DNA of 64,000 nucleotides from Stenotrophomonas sp. ZAC14D1_NAIMI4_1. GTDB lineage: Bacteria; Pseudomonadota; Gammaproteobacteria; Xanthomonadales; Xanthomonadaceae. The number at the start of each line of letters is the position of its first letter. Position 1 is the first letter of the stretch. Positions 9,775-19,752 of the stretch are shown piece by piece. The position numbers were made by a program, and so were the translations under genes. The DNA is taken from the NCBI RefSeq assembly GCF_003086775.1, contig NZ_CP026001.1:708407-772406 (forward strand), read 5' to 3'. The notes beneath the pieces were generated by a model. The model saw only the letters and a program-made list of their open reading frames with translations, searched no databases and had not been told where the DNA came from.

Positions 9775-9799
9775 TCGGCGCCCGCACCTCGTGGCAGAC

Positions 9800-9825
9800 A
9801 GAAGCCCGGCCCTGGCCGGGCTTCT
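9800..9825 (+). terminator. Hairpin after rmlD, likely terminator
   Basis: A 12-bp perfect stem (AGAAGCCCGGCC / GGCCGGGCTTCT) lies 25 bases beyond the rmlD stop. The T-rich tract after it is poor, so termination may be partial. Confidence 0.55.
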
Positions 9826-9972
9826 GCGTCTGCGGATGCCGCGCTGCGTGGCGTCACCCTGCGCACCGCCACCGCGCGTGGGCGGCGTCCGTGCTTCTGG
9901 ACTACCATGCGCGGCAGGATCATTCCGCGCAGCGCGTGGATATCGCTGCGCTCGCACCTGCAAGGACGCTCC

Positions 9973-11352
9973 ATGGATCTGCCCCGTTCCACCCTCCGCG
10001 CACCGCGTGGAATGTCGCCGCTCACACTCGCGATGGGCGTAGCTGCCCTGGCCCTGCTGGCGAGGCTGCTGTACGTGCAGTACTTCGCTACGCCGATGCC
10101 CTACATGGACCAGTGGGACGGCGAGTGGGCGAGTGCACTCAAGCCATGGCTGCAGGGTTCACTGCAGTGGCAGATGCTGGTCTCGCCGCACAACGAACAC
10201 CGCATCCTGCCCACGCGGCTGGTCACGCTGCTGTCGTATGCGGCCACCGGCGAGTGGAACAACGTCCACGAAGCGCGGATCGCCGCTGTCGTTTTCTGCT
10301 TCATCCCCGGGCTGCTGACCTGGCACGCGCTGCGCGATGCGGGTGTCGCGGCGCATCGCTGGTTGCCGCCGCTGGCGGTGCTGCTGTCGGTACTGCCGTT
10401 CGCGTGGGAGAACTTCCTGGTCGGCTTCCAGTCGCAGTTCTACTTCCTGATCCTGTCCAGCATCGTGGCCATTGCGCTGGTGGCCCGCCATCACCAGAGC
10501 ATTGCCGCCCTGGCTGGCGCGGTGGCGTTGAGCGTGTTTGCCTGCGCCACCATGGCGTCAGGCCTGCTGACCGCCGTGGCGACGGGCGCGACCTGCATCA
10601 TGGCTTGTCTCTGCCTGCCGGGGCGTCGCGCTCCGGCGCTGTGCGCGACCGCGCTGCTGGCGGTCGTCGCCATCGCCGCCTATGCGTGGGTACCGGTGAT
10701 CGAGGCCCACGCGGTCCTGCGGGCGCAGAGTGTCGGCGAATTCGCCGGTGCGGCCGTGCGCGTGCTGGCATGGCCGATGCGTTCGGGCGCATTCGCGCCG
10801 GTCATCTGGCTGCCCGCACTGGTCATGATCGGCCGGATGCTGGTCCGCCGCAGGGCGTCGCCTGCCGATCTGGTGATGGCCGGGCTGTGCGTCTGGTCCG
10901 CGCTGCAGGCGCTGGCCATCGCCTATGGCCGTGGCCACGACATGCGGGCGCCGATGTCCCGCTATACCGAACTGTTCGTTCCCGGGCTGTTTGCCAGTGC
11001 GTGGTTCGCCATCCGGTTGTGGGGCGAGGCCCGCCCGGGGGCGCGGCTGCGCCTTGCCACCCGCACGGTCGTGGTCCTGTTCGCAATCGTGGTGGCCTGG
11101 CCGCTGCTGGGCCGGGCCAGCAAGGACGCCGGCAAGCTGCAGCAGTTCACCGCCGACGCGCGGTTGCAGCAGGACAACGTGCAACGCCATCTGGCCGGTG
11201 AGGACCTGCGGGCACCGCAGGGCGACGGCTTCGTGCTGCCTTATCCCGATGCGGAAAACCTGAAGCAGCGCCTGGATGATCCCCTGCTGCGCCAGGTCCT
11301 GCCGGGACACCGCGCAGGACCGGCGCCCGAAGGTGGCGCCGGTGCTCCGTAG
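9973..11352 (+). CDS. Polytopic membrane protein in the LPS locus, possibly GT-C-like, function unknown
   Basis: 459 residues with about ten hydrophobic segments. The chosen ATG has AAGGA nine bases upstream and is followed directly by the first transmembrane stretch. After that first segment comes a polar loop with MDQWDGEW and then PHNEHRILPTR; acidic residues in the first periplasmic loop are typical of GT-C glycosyltransferases that use lipid-linked sugars, so it may be one. This is inference from topology and setting between rmlD and xanB. No family signature was recognised. It converges with xanB 34 bases downstream. Confidence 0.7.
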   Translation: MDLPRSTLRAPRGMSPLTLAMGVAALALLARLLYVQYFATPMPYMDQWDGEWASALKPWLQGSLQWQMLVSPHNEHRILPTRLVTLLSYAATGEWNNVHEARIAAVVFCFIPGLLTWHALRDAGVAAHRWLPPLAVLLSVLPFAWENFLVGFQSQFYFLILSSIVAIALVARHHQSIAALAGAVALSVFACATMASGLLTAVATGATCIMACLCLPGRRAPALCATALLAVVAIAAYAWVPVIEAHAVLRAQSVGEFAGAAVRVLAWPMRSGAFAPVIWLPALVMIGRMLVRRRASPADLVMAGLCVWSALQALAIAYGRGHDMRAPMSRYTELFVPGLFASAWFAIRLWGEARPGARLRLATRTVVVLFAIVVAWPLLGRASKDAGKLQQFTADARLQQDNVQRHLAGEDLRAPQGDGFVLPYPDAENLKQRLDDPLLRQVLPGHRAGPAPEGGAGAP

Positions 11353-11386
11353 GCGGGGCCTGCACTCTGCCTGATGCGGGCGCTGC

Positions 11387-12790
11387 TCAGCTGCGCCCGT
11401 AGGTGTCCTCGAAGCGGACGATATCGTCTTCGCCCAGGTAGCTGCCCGACTGCACTTCGATCAGTTCCAGCGGCAGCTTGCCCGGATTGCGCAGGCGGTG
11501 GGTCACGCCCAGCGGGATGTAGGTGCTCTGGTTCTCGCTCAGCAGGAGCACCTCGTCGCCGCGGGTGACCTCGGCGGTGCCGCTGACCACGATCCAGTGC
11601 TCGGCGCGATGGTGGTGCATCTGCAGGCTCAGCGTGCCGCCCGGCTTGACCGTGATCCGCTTCACCTGGAAGCGGTCACCATTGTCGATCGAATCGTAGG
11701 CACCCCACGGACGGTAGACCTTGCGGTGCCAGGTCGCTTCGCTGCGACCTTCGGTCTTCAGCTGCGACACCACCGTCTTGACCTCCTGCATGCGGTCGGC
11801 CTTGCCGACCAGCACCGCATCGTCGGTCTCCACCACGATCACATCATCCAGGCCGACCATCGCCACCAGGCGCTGGCCATAGGCGTAGGTGTTGCGGCAG
11901 TCGATGGCGATCACATCCCCCTGGTGCGCGTTGCCGTCGCCATCCTGCTGCGAGACATCGCGCAGCGCGGTCCACGAACCGACATCGTTCCAGCCCGCAT
12001 CGAGCGGGATCACCACCGCATCGGCGGTCTTTTCCATCACCGCATAGTCGATGGAATCGGAGGTGACGGCGGCGAAGGCGTCCTTGTCCAGGCGGGTGAA
12101 GTCGGCATCGCGGCGGGCCTGCTGCCAGGCGCTGCGGCTGCCGGCCAGCATCTCCGGCTGGAAGCGTTCCAGTTCCTGCAGGTAGCGCGAGGCCTTGAAC
12201 AGGAACATGCCGCTGTTCCAGTAGTACTGGCCGCTGGCCACGTAACCGGTGGCGGTGTCCAGGTCGGGCTTCTCGACGAAGCGTTCGACCGCGCGCAGGC
12301 CCTGGCCATCGGCGGCCTTGATGTAGCCATAGCCGGTTTCCGGGCCCGTGGGCACGATGCCGAAGGTCACCAGCTTGCCCGACTCGGCCGCACTGGCGGC
12401 GGCCTGGACGACGCTGCGGAAGGTCGCTTCATCGGTGATCACGTGGTCCGAAGGCAGCACCAGCAGCAGCGCATCGGCGCCGTCACGGGTCGCTTCCAGC
12501 GCTGCCACGGCGATGGCCGGCGCGGTGTTGCGGCCCATCGGCTCGAGGATGATCGCCGCCGGTTCGGCGCCGACCTGGTGCAGCTGTTCGGCGGCGACGA
12601 AGCGGTGTTCCTCGTTGGCGATCACCAGCGGGCCACGGCTGGCGATGGGCGCGACCCGCTGCCAGGTTGCCTGCAGCATGGTCAGGTCACCGGCCAGCGG
12701 CAGGAACTGCTTCGGGTAGGACTCACGCGACAGCGGCCACAGGCGGGTTCCGGAGCCACCGGAGAGAATGACGGGCTGGATGATGCTCAT
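11387..12790 (-). CDS. xanB: Mannose-1-phosphate guanylyltransferase / mannose-6-phosphate isomerase
   Basis: 467 residues, the bifunctional XanB/AlgA type. The N-terminal pyrophosphorylase domain carries [20 protein letters not shown] and [10 protein letters not shown]; the C-terminal cupin isomerase domain has [10 protein letters not shown] and [15 protein letters not shown]. It supplies GDP-mannose for surface polysaccharide. It lies 12 bases downstream of xanA on the same strand, an arrangement known from Xanthomonas. Confidence 0.95.
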   Translation of the reverse strand: MSIIQPVILSGGSGTRLWPLSRESYPKQFLPLAGDLTMLQATWQRVAPIASRGPLVIANEEHRFVAAEQLHQVGAEPAAIILEPMGRNTAPAIAVAALEATRDGADALLLVLPSDHVITDEATFRSVVQAAASAAESGKLVTFGIVPTGPETGYGYIKAADGQGLRAVERFVEKPDLDTATGYVASGQYYWNSGMFLFKASRYLQELERFQPEMLAGSRSAWQQARRDADFTRLDKDAFAAVTSDSIDYAVMEKTADAVVIPLDAGWNDVGSWTALRDVSQQDGDGNAHQGDVIAIDCRNTYAYGQRLVAMVGLDDVIVVETDDAVLVGKADRMQEVKTVVSQLKTEGRSEATWHRKVYRPWGAYDSIDNGDRFQVKRITVKPGGTLSLQMHHHRAEHWIVVSGTAEVTRGDEVLLLSENQSTYIPLGVTHRLRNPGKLPLELIEVQSGSYLGEDDIVRFEDTYGRS

Positions 12791-12802
12791 GGTCTTCCTT
12801 GG

Positions 12803-14149
12803 TTACTGCTGGAGGAGGTGGGAGATTTCGTCGGTGCGCGCCTGCATCAGCGCTGCATCACCGCGGGCTTCGACATTCAGGCGCAGTAGCGGCTCGGTGT
12901 TGGAGCTGCGCAGGTTGAAGCGCCAGTCGCCGAAATCGGCGCTGATGCCATCGGTGTGGTCCAGCGCCGGCGCCTGTGCGGCGAAGTGCTCCATCACGCG
13001 CGCGACGGCGGCCTTGGCATCGGCCACCTTGAAGTTGATCTCGCCGCTGCAGGGATAGGCGGCCATGCGGTCCTCCACCCAGTCGGCCAGCGAGCGGCCG
13101 CTTTCGGACACCAGCTGGGCGATCAGCAGCCACGGGATCATGCCGGAGTCGGCGTAGGCGAACTCGCGGAAATAGTGGTGGGCGCTCATCTCGCCGCCAT
13201 ACACGGCATCTTCGGCGCGCATCTTTTCCTTGATGAAGGCGTGGCCGCTCTTGCACAGCACCGGCACGCCGCCGGCCGCTTCGACCATTTCCACCGTGTT
13301 CCAGACCAGGCGCGGGTCGTGCACGACCTTGCCGCCCGGCTGGCGGGCGAGGATGGCCTTGGCCAGCAGGCCGACCAGGTAGTAGCCCTCGATGAAGCGG
13401 CCGGTGTGGTCGAAGAAGAAGCAGCGGTCGAAATCGCCGTCCCAGGCGATGCCGAAGTCGGCACCGTGTTCGCGCACGGCCTCGGCGGTGGCGGCGCGGT
13501 TTTCCGGCAGCAGCGGGTTGGGGATGCCGTTGGGGAAGTTGCCATCGGGTTCATGGCAGATGCGGATGAATTCCAGCGGCAGGTGCGGCGCCAGCAGGTC
13601 GACGATGGCGCCGGCACCGCCGTTGCCGGCGTTGACCACCAGCTTCAGCGGCTTGAGCTTGCTGGCGTCCACGTAGCTGAGCAGGTGGTCGATGTAGGCG
13701 CTCTTGTCGTGGCGCGCGGTCTGCGCTGCACTCGCCGGCTGCGCGCTGCCGGTATCGGCGGCCACGGCGTCGGAGATCGCGAACAGGCCGGTGTCGGAGC
13801 TGATCGGCCGTGCGTTTTCCTTGACCAGCTTCATCCCGTTGTAGTCCATCGGGTTGTGGCTGGCGGTCACCATCACGCCGCCCGCGGCGCCCAGGTGGTC
13901 GGTCTGGAAATAGACTTCTTCGGTGCCGCACAGGCCGATGTCGATCACTTCGCGGCCGACGCCGCGCAGGCCGGAGGCGAGCGCGTCCTGCAGGGCCGGG
14001 CTGGTCAGGCGGACGTCATGTCCCAGGACCACCGGGCCCGGCGCGAGCTGAGCGGCCAGGGCCACGCCGATGCGGCGGGCGAGGTCTTCGTTCAGTTCTT
14101 CCGGCACGCGGCCGCGGATGTCATAGGCCTTGAAGGCGGGCAGGGGCAT
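12803..14149 (-). CDS. xanA: Phosphomannomutase / phosphoglucomutase
   Basis: 448 residues starting [13 protein letters not shown]. The catalytic phosphoserine loop is [11 protein letters not shown], the metal-binding loop [11 protein letters not shown], the sugar loop GGEMSAHH and the phosphate-binding loop [10 protein letters not shown]. It interconverts the 1- and 6-phosphates of mannose and glucose, feeding both GDP-mannose and, through glucose-1-phosphate, RmlA. The S. maltophilia orthologue is called spgM. An in-frame ATG 22 codons upstream is disfavoured because the family begins at this methionine. Divergent from the CoA-transferase genes. Confidence 0.95.
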   Translation of the reverse strand: MPLPAFKAYDIRGRVPEELNEDLARRIGVALAAQLAPGPVVLGHDVRLTSPALQDALASGLRGVGREVIDIGLCGTEEVYFQTDHLGAAGGVMVTASHNPMDYNGMKLVKENARPISSDTGLFAISDAVAADTGSAQPASAAQTARHDKSAYIDHLLSYVDASKLKPLKLVVNAGNGGAGAIVDLLAPHLPLEFIRICHEPDGNFPNGIPNPLLPENRAATAEAVREHGADFGIAWDGDFDRCFFFDHTGRFIEGYYLVGLLAKAILARQPGGKVVHDPRLVWNTVEMVEAAGGVPVLCKSGHAFIKEKMRAEDAVYGGEMSAHHYFREFAYADSGMIPWLLIAQLVSESGRSLADWVEDRMAAYPCSGEINFKVADAKAAVARVMEHFAAQAPALDHTDGISADFGDWRFNLRSSNTEPLLRLNVEARGDAALMQARTDEISHLLQQ

Positions 14150-14288
14150 CGATCGGGTCCATTGTGGGCACAGCCCGTGATTGTACCGCCAGCCCTGTAT
14201 GGGAATCGTTTCCATGCCGCAACGCCACGTGACCGGCCGGCGCGCTGGCCTAGAATGGTGCGATTACATCAACGAGGTGAGGGCGTAG

Positions 14289-15023
14289 ATGAACAACCCG
14301 GCAACGACCGGCGGCAAGCGCAGCAAGCGCTTTGCTTCGGCGGCGGAGGCCCTGCAGGGCGTCATCGCCGATGGCCAGACCCTGGCCGTGGGCGGCTTCG
14401 GCCTGTGCGGCATTCCCGAGGCGCTGATCGCCGCGCTGCGCGACAGCGGTGCCAAGGGCCTGACCGTGATCTCCAACAATGCCGGCGTGGATGGCTTCGG
14501 CCTCGGCCAGCTGCTGGAGACGCGGCAGATCAAGAAGATGATTTCGTCCTACGTGGGCGAGAACAAGGAATTCGAACGGCAGTTCCTGGCCGGTGAGCTG
14601 GAGCTGGAGTTCAACCCGCAGGGCACCCTGGCCGAGCGCCTGCGCGCCGGCGGCGCGGGCATCCCGGCGTTCTTCACCGCCACCGGCTACGGCACCGTGG
14701 TGGCCGATGGCAAGGAAATCCGCGAGTTCGACGGCAAGCACTACGTGATGGAAACCGCGCTGCGCGCCGACGTCGCCCTGGTCAAGGCCTGGAAGGCCGA
14801 CGAGGCGGGCAACCTGGTGTTCCGCAAGACCGCGCGCAACTTCAACCCGGCCTGCGCGATGGCCGGCAAGGTCTGCATCGTGGAAGTGGAAGAGGTGGTG
14901 CCGGTGGGCGCCATCGATCCGGACCAGGTGCACCTGCCGGGCATCTACGTGCACCGCATCGTGCACAACCCGCACCCCGAGAAACGCATCGAACAGCGCA
15001 CCATCCGCGCGGAGGGCAACTGA
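14289..15023 (+). CDS. scoA: 3-oxoacid CoA-transferase subunit A
   Basis: 244 residues, class I CoA-transferase alpha subunit: [20 protein letters not shown] and the [17 protein letters not shown] region are typical of succinyl-CoA:3-ketoacid transferases. It works as a heterodimer with the next gene, one base after its stop, moving CoA between succinyl-CoA and acetoacetate or a similar acid. In Xanthomonas the equivalent pair next to the LPS genes has been named lpsI/lpsJ, but a direct LPS role is not evident from the sequence. GAGG lies about ten bases before the ATG. Confidence 0.92.
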   Translation: MNNPATTGGKRSKRFASAAEALQGVIADGQTLAVGGFGLCGIPEALIAALRDSGAKGLTVISNNAGVDGFGLGQLLETRQIKKMISSYVGENKEFERQFLAGELELEFNPQGTLAERLRAGGAGIPAFFTATGYGTVVADGKEIREFDGKHYVMETALRADVALVKAWKADEAGNLVFRKTARNFNPACAMAGKVCIVEVEEVVPVGAIDPDQVHLPGIYVHRIVHNPHPEKRIEQRTIRAEGN

Positions 15024-15024
15024 C

Positions 15025-15657
15025 ATGGCGTGGACCCGTGACGAGATGGCGGCCCGCGCCGCCCGCGAACTGACCGATGGCGCCTACGTGAACCTGGGCA
15101 TCGGCCTGCCGACCCTGGTGGCCAACCACATCCCCGAAGGCGTGGACGTGTGGCTGCAGTCGGAGAACGGCCTGCTTGGCATCGGCCCGTTCCCGACCGA
15201 CGCCGAAGTGGACGCGGACCTGATCAACGCCGGCAAGCAGACCGTCACCGCGCGTGCCGGTGCCAGCTACTTCGGCAGCCATGACAGCTTCGCGATGATC
15301 CGCGGCGGCCACGTCAACCTGGCCATCCTCGGCGCCATGCAGGTGACCGACAAGGGTGACCTGGCCAACTGGATGGTGCCCGGCAAGATGGTCAAGGGCA
15401 TGGGCGGCGCCATGGACCTGGTGGCCGGCGTGCAGCGCGTGGTGGTGCTGATGGAGCACACCGCGAAGAACGGCGAGCACAAGCTCCTGGCTGAATGCTC
15501 GCTGCCGCTGACCGGCGTCGGCGTGGTCGACCGCATCATCACCGACCTGGCCGTGTTCGACGTGACCGACGACGGCCTGCTGCTGGTGGAAGCGGCGCCC
15601 GGTGTCGGCGATGAAGAGCTGAAGGACAAGACCGGCGTGCCGTTCCGGCGTGCCTGA
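15025..15657 (+). CDS. scoB: 3-oxoacid CoA-transferase subunit B
   Basis: 210 residues, beta subunit carrying the catalytic glutamate in the [10 protein letters not shown] motif. Other family landmarks are [14 protein letters not shown] near the start, and [12 protein letters not shown] followed by [10 protein letters not shown]. It is only one base from the scoA stop, so the two are certainly co-transcribed. A GC-rich hairpin follows immediately. Confidence 0.93.
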   Translation: MAWTRDEMAARAARELTDGAYVNLGIGLPTLVANHIPEGVDVWLQSENGLLGIGPFPTDAEVDADLINAGKQTVTARAGASYFGSHDSFAMIRGGHVNLAILGAMQVTDKGDLANWMVPGKMVKGMGGAMDLVAGVQRVVVLMEHTAKNGEHKLLAECSLPLTGVGVVDRIITDLAVFDVTDDGLLLVEAAPGVGDEELKDKTGVPFRRA

Positions 15658-15664
15658 GTGGCCG

Positions 15665-15693
15665 TGCGCGGGGCGCGTCTGCCGCCCCGCGCA
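15665..15693 (+). terminator. GC-rich hairpin between scoB and the AlkB-type gene
   Basis: An 11-bp perfect stem (TGCGCGGGGCG / CGCCCCGCGCA) with a 7-base loop starts eight bases after the scoB stop. It has no T tract and touches the upstream ATG of the AlkB-type gene, so it may be an attenuator or mRNA-stability element rather than a full terminator. Confidence 0.45.
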
Positions 15694-15707
15694 TGAGGAC
15701 GAGCGCG

Positions 15708-16295
15708 ATGCTGTTTGCCCCTGACCTGCCCGACGCCGACGTCCAGCACCTGCCCGGCTGGCTGCCGGCCGCCGCCGCCGATGCACTACTGTCGGCCCTG
15801 CAGTCGGAACTGCCCTGGGAGGTGCATCGCATCCGCATGTTCGGCCGCTGGGTGGATTCGCCACGGCTGAGCTGCTGGATCGGTGACCCGCAGGCACGCT
15901 ACCGCTATTCGGGGGCTGAGTTCGTGCCGCAGCCGTGGCCGCCGCGGCTGCAGCTGCTGCGCGAAAGGCTGCAGGGGCAGGGCATCGGCGCCTTCAACAG
16001 CGTGCTGGTCAACCGCTACCGCAGCGGTGGCGACTACATGGGCTGGCACAGCGATGACGAACCGGAACTGGGGCCATCTCCGCTCATCGCCTCGCTCAGC
16101 CTGGGCGCGGCGCGCCGGTTCCTGCTGCGGCGGCGCGAGGACACCACGCGCAAGGCTGAATTCCTGCTGGGCCATGGCGACCTGCTGCTGATGGGCGGCA
16201 GCACCCAGCGCTTCTACCAGCACGCGCTGCCGAAGATGGCACGGGTGCAGGGCGAACGCATCAACCTGACATTCCGCTGGATCCAGCCGCGCTGA
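15708..16295 (+). CDS. AlkB-family 2-oxoglutarate/Fe(II) dioxygenase
   Basis: 195 residues, similar in layout to the ALKBH2/3-type branch of AlkB enzymes that oxidatively remove alkyl groups from DNA or RNA bases. The iron ligands are visible as the HSDDE cluster (in MGWHSDDEPEL) and the later His in YQHALPK; the 2-oxoglutarate-binding Arg pair is in RINLTFRW. VNRYRSGGDYMGWH is typical. The start at MLFAPDLP follows GAGG nine bases upstream; MRTSAM five codons earlier is an alternative. Unrelated in function to the polysaccharide genes around it; convergent with the glycosyltransferase. Confidence 0.9.
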   Translation: MLFAPDLPDADVQHLPGWLPAAAADALLSALQSELPWEVHRIRMFGRWVDSPRLSCWIGDPQARYRYSGAEFVPQPWPPRLQLLRERLQGQGIGAFNSVLVNRYRSGGDYMGWHSDDEPELGPSPLIASLSLGAARRFLLRRREDTTRKAEFLLGHGDLLLMGGSTQRFYQHALPKMARVQGERINLTFRWIQPR

Positions 16296-16310
16296 TCGTG
16301 CACCGACAGG

Positions 16311-17273
16311 TCAGGCGCGCAGCAGATCGATGCAGGCCGACAGCAGGCCACGGCCAAAGTGGCCATAGTTGCCACGCAGCAGTTCACTGATCACCGCCGG
16401 GATGCGCTGCAGGCGCGAAGCCGGCAGCTGGGCGCGCACGGTGATATGGCGCTGCTTGCGCTCGACCCAGGCCATCGGGCCGGCGGGAAGGCCGCGGGCG
16501 CGGGCGCGCTCCAGCAACAGACCGCATTCCACTCGTTCGCTGTCCAGCTGGCGCTTGCGTTGCACCGCGCGCGGGGTGGCATCGTTGCCGCCCAGGCCCA
16601 GCTGGTTGTTGCTGTGCAGCCGGTAGTCGATGAGTGGCTCGGCAAGGCTGTCGATCTCGCCGCGCATGGCGGCCAGCGTGCCGATCCAGGCGTCATGCAC
16701 CCAGTCCGACGTCGGCAGGGGAAGCGCGTCGTCCAGCACCGACCGGTGCAATGCCATTGCCGCGCCGGTGATCCGCTTGCGCTTGAGCAGCACGCGCAGG
16801 CCATCGCCTGCATGCATCCGCGCCTGCTGCCTGGCCCCGTAACGCAGTGCGGCGAACAGGGTCTGTGGCATCGGCTGGCCCGCTTCATCGATCAATCGCG
16901 CATTGCAGTGCAGGACACGCAGGCCAGGCCGTGCATCGAACGCGGCGCAGAAGCGGGCGAGCTTGTCGGCATGCCAGACGTCGTCCTGGTCGCACAGGAA
17001 AATGATCTCGCCGGTGCAGGCACGCAGTGCGCCATCGAAGTTGCGCCGGTAGCCGACGTTCTGCGGGTTCACCTGCAGGTCCACGGCGATGCCTGCGGCT
17101 TCCGCACGCGGTACGAAGGCCTGCAGCAGCGCCAGCGTGCCGTCGGAGGAAACGTCGTCGCGGATCACGATCTGCTGCGGCCGGTGGGTCTGCGCCAGCA
17201 GGCTGTCGAGCTGCGCCTGCAGGAAGCGCTCACCGTTGTAGGTGCAGACGGCGATGGAGACGGAGGCGGGCAT
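16311..17273 (-). CDS. Family 2 glycosyltransferase
   Basis: 320 residues with a GT-A fold start, VSIAVCTYNGERFLQAQL, the early Asp motif RDDVSSDGT, and the metal-binding CDQDD at about residue 90. It should transfer a nucleotide-activated sugar during LPS or capsule assembly; rhamnosyltransferases are a common function of this type near rml genes, but the donor cannot be read from sequence. No transmembrane segments. Start taken at MPASVSIAVC because the GT domain begins immediately; the extra 21 codons upstream look non-coding and include a degenerate SMAG hairpin nearby. Confidence 0.85.
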   Translation of the reverse strand: MPASVSIAVCTYNGERFLQAQLDSLLAQTHRPQQIVIRDDVSSDGTLALLQAFVPRAEAAGIAVDLQVNPQNVGYRRNFDGALRACTGEIIFLCDQDDVWHADKLARFCAAFDARPGLRVLHCNARLIDEAGQPMPQTLFAALRYGARQQARMHAGDGLRVLLKRKRITGAAMALHRSVLDDALPLPTSDWVHDAWIGTLAAMRGEIDSLAEPLIDYRLHSNNQLGLGGNDATPRAVQRKRQLDSERVECGLLLERARARGLPAGPMAWVERKQRHITVRAQLPASRLQRIPAVISELLRGNYGHFGRGLLSACIDLLRA

Positions 17274-17325
17274 CAGCGTGGGAATGGGCCGTGGCGTCTG
17301 ATTATCGCACGCACCTGCTGGGGTG

Positions 17326-17349
17326 CCGCCGGGCATGGCCCGGCGCTGC
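17326..17349 (-). repeat. Degenerate SMAG-type hairpin
   Basis: GCCGGGC/GCCCGGC hairpin in the short gap between the lipoprotein gene and the glycosyltransferase, ending CTGC where an intact inverted copy ends CTAC. Confidence 0.45.
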
Positions 17350-17355
17350 CAGGGT

Positions 17356-17997
17356 TCAGCGCTTCATCGACGCTGCGTCGTTCTGTCCGTTGACCAGCGT
17401 CCAGCCCACCACGTCCTGCGCCAGCTGCTGCAGGCCACGCTCGAAAGCGGCGGCCACGGCCGGCACGTCGGTACTGCCCACTGGCTGCGCCTGGCGGAAC
17501 GTGCGGTCAGCCACCACGCGCTGGTCGGTGGTGTGGATCAGCTTGGCGTTCACTTCGATCACCACCGTCGGCGTCGCCTGGCCCTGGTAGTCCGACTCGA
17601 AGCGGCGGATATCCGTGGCCAGCTTGTAATCGGCGCGGATGCCGGCGGCGGTGCGCGCCACGCCACGCAGGCGGCCGGAATCCTCGAAGCCGCGCAGCAG
17701 GGTGTCTTCGATGATGTCGGTGGCCGGCTGTGCCCAGCTGGCGCCCTTGTAGATCTCCAGCTCGGACGGCGTCGGCCGCACGTTGATGCGCGGGCTGTCG
17801 ACCATGCGCGCGGCGCTGGGCTTGGACACCACCAGCTGCCAGTCGGCCTGCGGCCAGCTTGGATCCACCTTCACCTGCACCGCGGGCGAATACAGGGTGA
17901 CCGGGCTCTTGTCGCCGCTGCCAAGAATCGAGCAGCCACCCAGCAGGGCGACGGCCGAGGCGGCCAGCAGCAGGCGCGGAAGGGTCATCGTGCTCAT
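17356..17997 (-). CDS. ABC-type transport auxiliary lipoprotein (PqiC/MlaX-like)
   Basis: 213 residues. It begins with a short positively charged stretch, a hydrophobic segment and the lipobox LLGGC, so it should be a lipid-anchored periplasmic protein. The rest fits the ABC_trans_aux family that accompanies MCE-protein transporters. Its ATG overlaps the MlaD-type gene stop by four bases, making it the last gene of the four-gene lipid-transport operon. Likely outer-membrane partner of the system (inference). Confidence 0.82.
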   Translation of the reverse strand: MSTMTLPRLLLAASAVALLGGCSILGSGDKSPVTLYSPAVQVKVDPSWPQADWQLVVSKPSAARMVDSPRINVRPTPSELEIYKGASWAQPATDIIEDTLLRGFEDSGRLRGVARTAAGIRADYKLATDIRRFESDYQGQATPTVVIEVNAKLIHTTDQRVVADRTFRQAQPVGSTDVPAVAAAFERGLQQLAQDVVGWTLVNGQNDAASMKR

Positions 17998-18920
17998 TTG
18001 GGTTCGAACTCCTTCGGTGCGTCGCGGCCCAGCAGGTAGCGCGCGGGGTTGTTCTCGAGGCGGTCGCTGACCCGGCGCAGGTCGCGGATCAGGCCGCGCA
18101 GTTCGTTCAGCGTCGGGCCCAGCTGGCCCAGGCCATCGTTGGCGAAGCTGTTGATGGCCGCACGGTTCTCGCCCAGGATCGAATCGGCATTGCCTGCGGC
18201 CGAATCGAGCTTGCCGAGGGTGGCGTCGAGCTTGTCGATAATGCCCGGCAGCTGCTGCACCAGGTTCTTGTCCAGGCGCTCGATGGTGCCGTTGGTGGTC
18301 TTCAGCGTGGTGTCCAGGCTGCGTGCGGCATCGCGCGCGCTCAGCAGCAGCGCCTGGGTGCCCTGGTCACGGTCGGCCAGGCCGCCGCTGATGGTTTCCA
18401 GGTTGGCCAGGGTGGCGTTGATCGAGGCGACGTTGCGGTCGCTCAGGATCTGGTCCATGCGCTCGACGATGCGGTTGGCCACATCGGTGATGTTCTGCAG
18501 GGCCGACGGCGTGGTCGGGATGATCGGCGCCGGATCCTTGTTGACGGTGGTCAGCGTCGGTGCCTGCGGCGTGCCGCCACTGAGCTGGATGATCGACGGG
18601 CCGGTCAGGCTGGTGATGGCCAGCTTGGCGCGGGTATCGGTCTTGACCGGGGTATTGGAGTTCAGGCGGATGCGCGCGACCACCTGGCGCGGGTCATCGG
18701 GCACCAGGTTCAGCTCGGTGATCGAGCCCACCGCGATGCCGTTGTACTGCACCGGGCTGCCCACCGACAGGCCGGTGACCGCCTCGCGGAACACCACGCG
18801 GTATTCCTGCCAGGTGCGGTCGGAGGAGTACTTGGCCGCCCACAGTCCGAAGGCCAGCAGGGCCAGGCCGGTGATCAGGGTGAACGCGCCGATCAGCACG
18901 TAGTTGGCTTTGGTTTCCAT
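17994..18920 (-). CDS. mlaD: MCE-domain lipid-binding protein, MlaD-like
   Basis: 308 residues: one N-terminal transmembrane segment (about residues 8-30) followed by an MCE domain (YRVVFREAVTGLSVGSPVQY) and a long C-terminal helical region (about 150-290) rich in Asp/Leu heptads. MCE proteins form hexameric rings that pass phospholipids across the periplasm. The extended helical C-terminus makes it longer than E. coli MlaD (183 residues) and more like the tube-forming MCE proteins. Three bases downstream of the ATPase gene. Confidence 0.9.
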   Translation of the reverse strand: METKANYVLIGAFTLITGLALLAFGLWAAKYSSDRTWQEYRVVFREAVTGLSVGSPVQYNGIAVGSITELNLVPDDPRQVVARIRLNSNTPVKTDTRAKLAITSLTGPSIIQLSGGTPQAPTLTTVNKDPAPIIPTTPSALQNITDVANRIVERMDQILSDRNVASINATLANLETISGGLADRDQGTQALLLSARDAARSLDTTLKTTNGTIERLDKNLVQQLPGIIDKLDATLGKLDSAAGNADSILGENRAAINSFANDGLGQLGPTLNELRGLIRDLRRVSDRLENNPARYLLGRDAPKEFEPK

Positions 18921-18923
18921 GGC

Positions 18924-19751
18924 TCAGGCACTCTTGATCTGTTCGCCGCGCGCGGCACGCGCACGGGGTCCGTGGAAATATTCCTGGATCCAGGGATGGT
19001 CCAGTTTCTCGATTTCCGGCAGCGGCGCGTTGGCCACCACCTTGCGGTCGGCGATCACCGCCACCCGGTCGCAGATTGCATACAGCGTGTCCAGGTCGTG
19101 GGTGATCAGGAACACGGTCAGCCCCAGCGCTTCCTGCAGGGTCTTGATCAGGCGGTCGAAGGCGGCCGCGCCGATCGGGTCCAGGCCGGCGGTGGGTTCG
19201 TCCAGGAACAGCAGCGGCGGGTCCAGCGCCAGCGCACGGGCCAGGCCGGCGCGCTTGCGCATGCCGCCGGACAGCTGCGAGGGCAGCTTGTTGATGGCAT
19301 CGGCAGGCAGGCCGGCCAGCTTCACCTTCAGCAGCGCCAGTTCGTAATGCCAGCGCTCGGGCAGCTCGCGGTGGTGTTCCTTCAGCGGCACCTGCACGTT
19401 CTCGCCTACGGTCAGCGAGGAGAACAGGGCGCCATCCTGGAACAGCACGCCGGTATTGCGCTCGATGTGCAGGCGGCTTTCGGCATCGTCGGCGCGTGCA
19501 TCACGGCCGAGCACCTCGATCTGCCCTTCGTCGGGCACGCGCAGGCCCAGGATCGAGCGCATCAGCACCGACTTGCCGGTGCCCGAGCCGCCGACCACGC
19601 CGAGGATCTCGCCCCGGCGCACATCCAGGTCCAGGCCTTCGTGCACGGTCTGGCTGCCGAAGCGGTTGACCAGCCCGCGCACGCGGATGGCCAGGTCGTG
19701 GCCCTGGTCGTCGTGCATCGCGGTGTCGGTATCGATGTCGTGTGTGTTCAT
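18924..19751 (-). CDS. mlaF: ABC transporter ATP-binding protein, MlaF-like
   Basis: 275 residues with Walker A GGSGTGKS, the signature LSGGMRKRAGLARAL and Walker B LLFLDEPTAGLDP, then ITHDLDTL with the switch His. It drives the MlaE-type permease. The LSGGM-(R/Q)KR form of the signature is usual in MlaF rather than in import ATPases. One base separates its start from the permease stop. Confidence 0.92.
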   Translation of the reverse strand: MNTHDIDTDTAMHDDQGHDLAIRVRGLVNRFGSQTVHEGLDLDVRRGEILGVVGGSGTGKSVLMRSILGLRVPDEGQIEVLGRDARADDAESRLHIERNTGVLFQDGALFSSLTVGENVQVPLKEHHRELPERWHYELALLKVKLAGLPADAINKLPSQLSGGMRKRAGLARALALDPPLLFLDEPTAGLDPIGAAAFDRLIKTLQEALGLTVFLITHDLDTLYAICDRVAVIADRKVVANAPLPEIEKLDHPWIQEYFHGPRARAARGEQIKSA

Positions 19752-19752
19752 G

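Noticed and set aside
9003..11201. Alternative plus-strand frame over rmlD and the membrane protein
   Set aside because: Arg/Gly/Ala-rich sequence without motifs, spanning a gene border; the other frames carry the real proteins.
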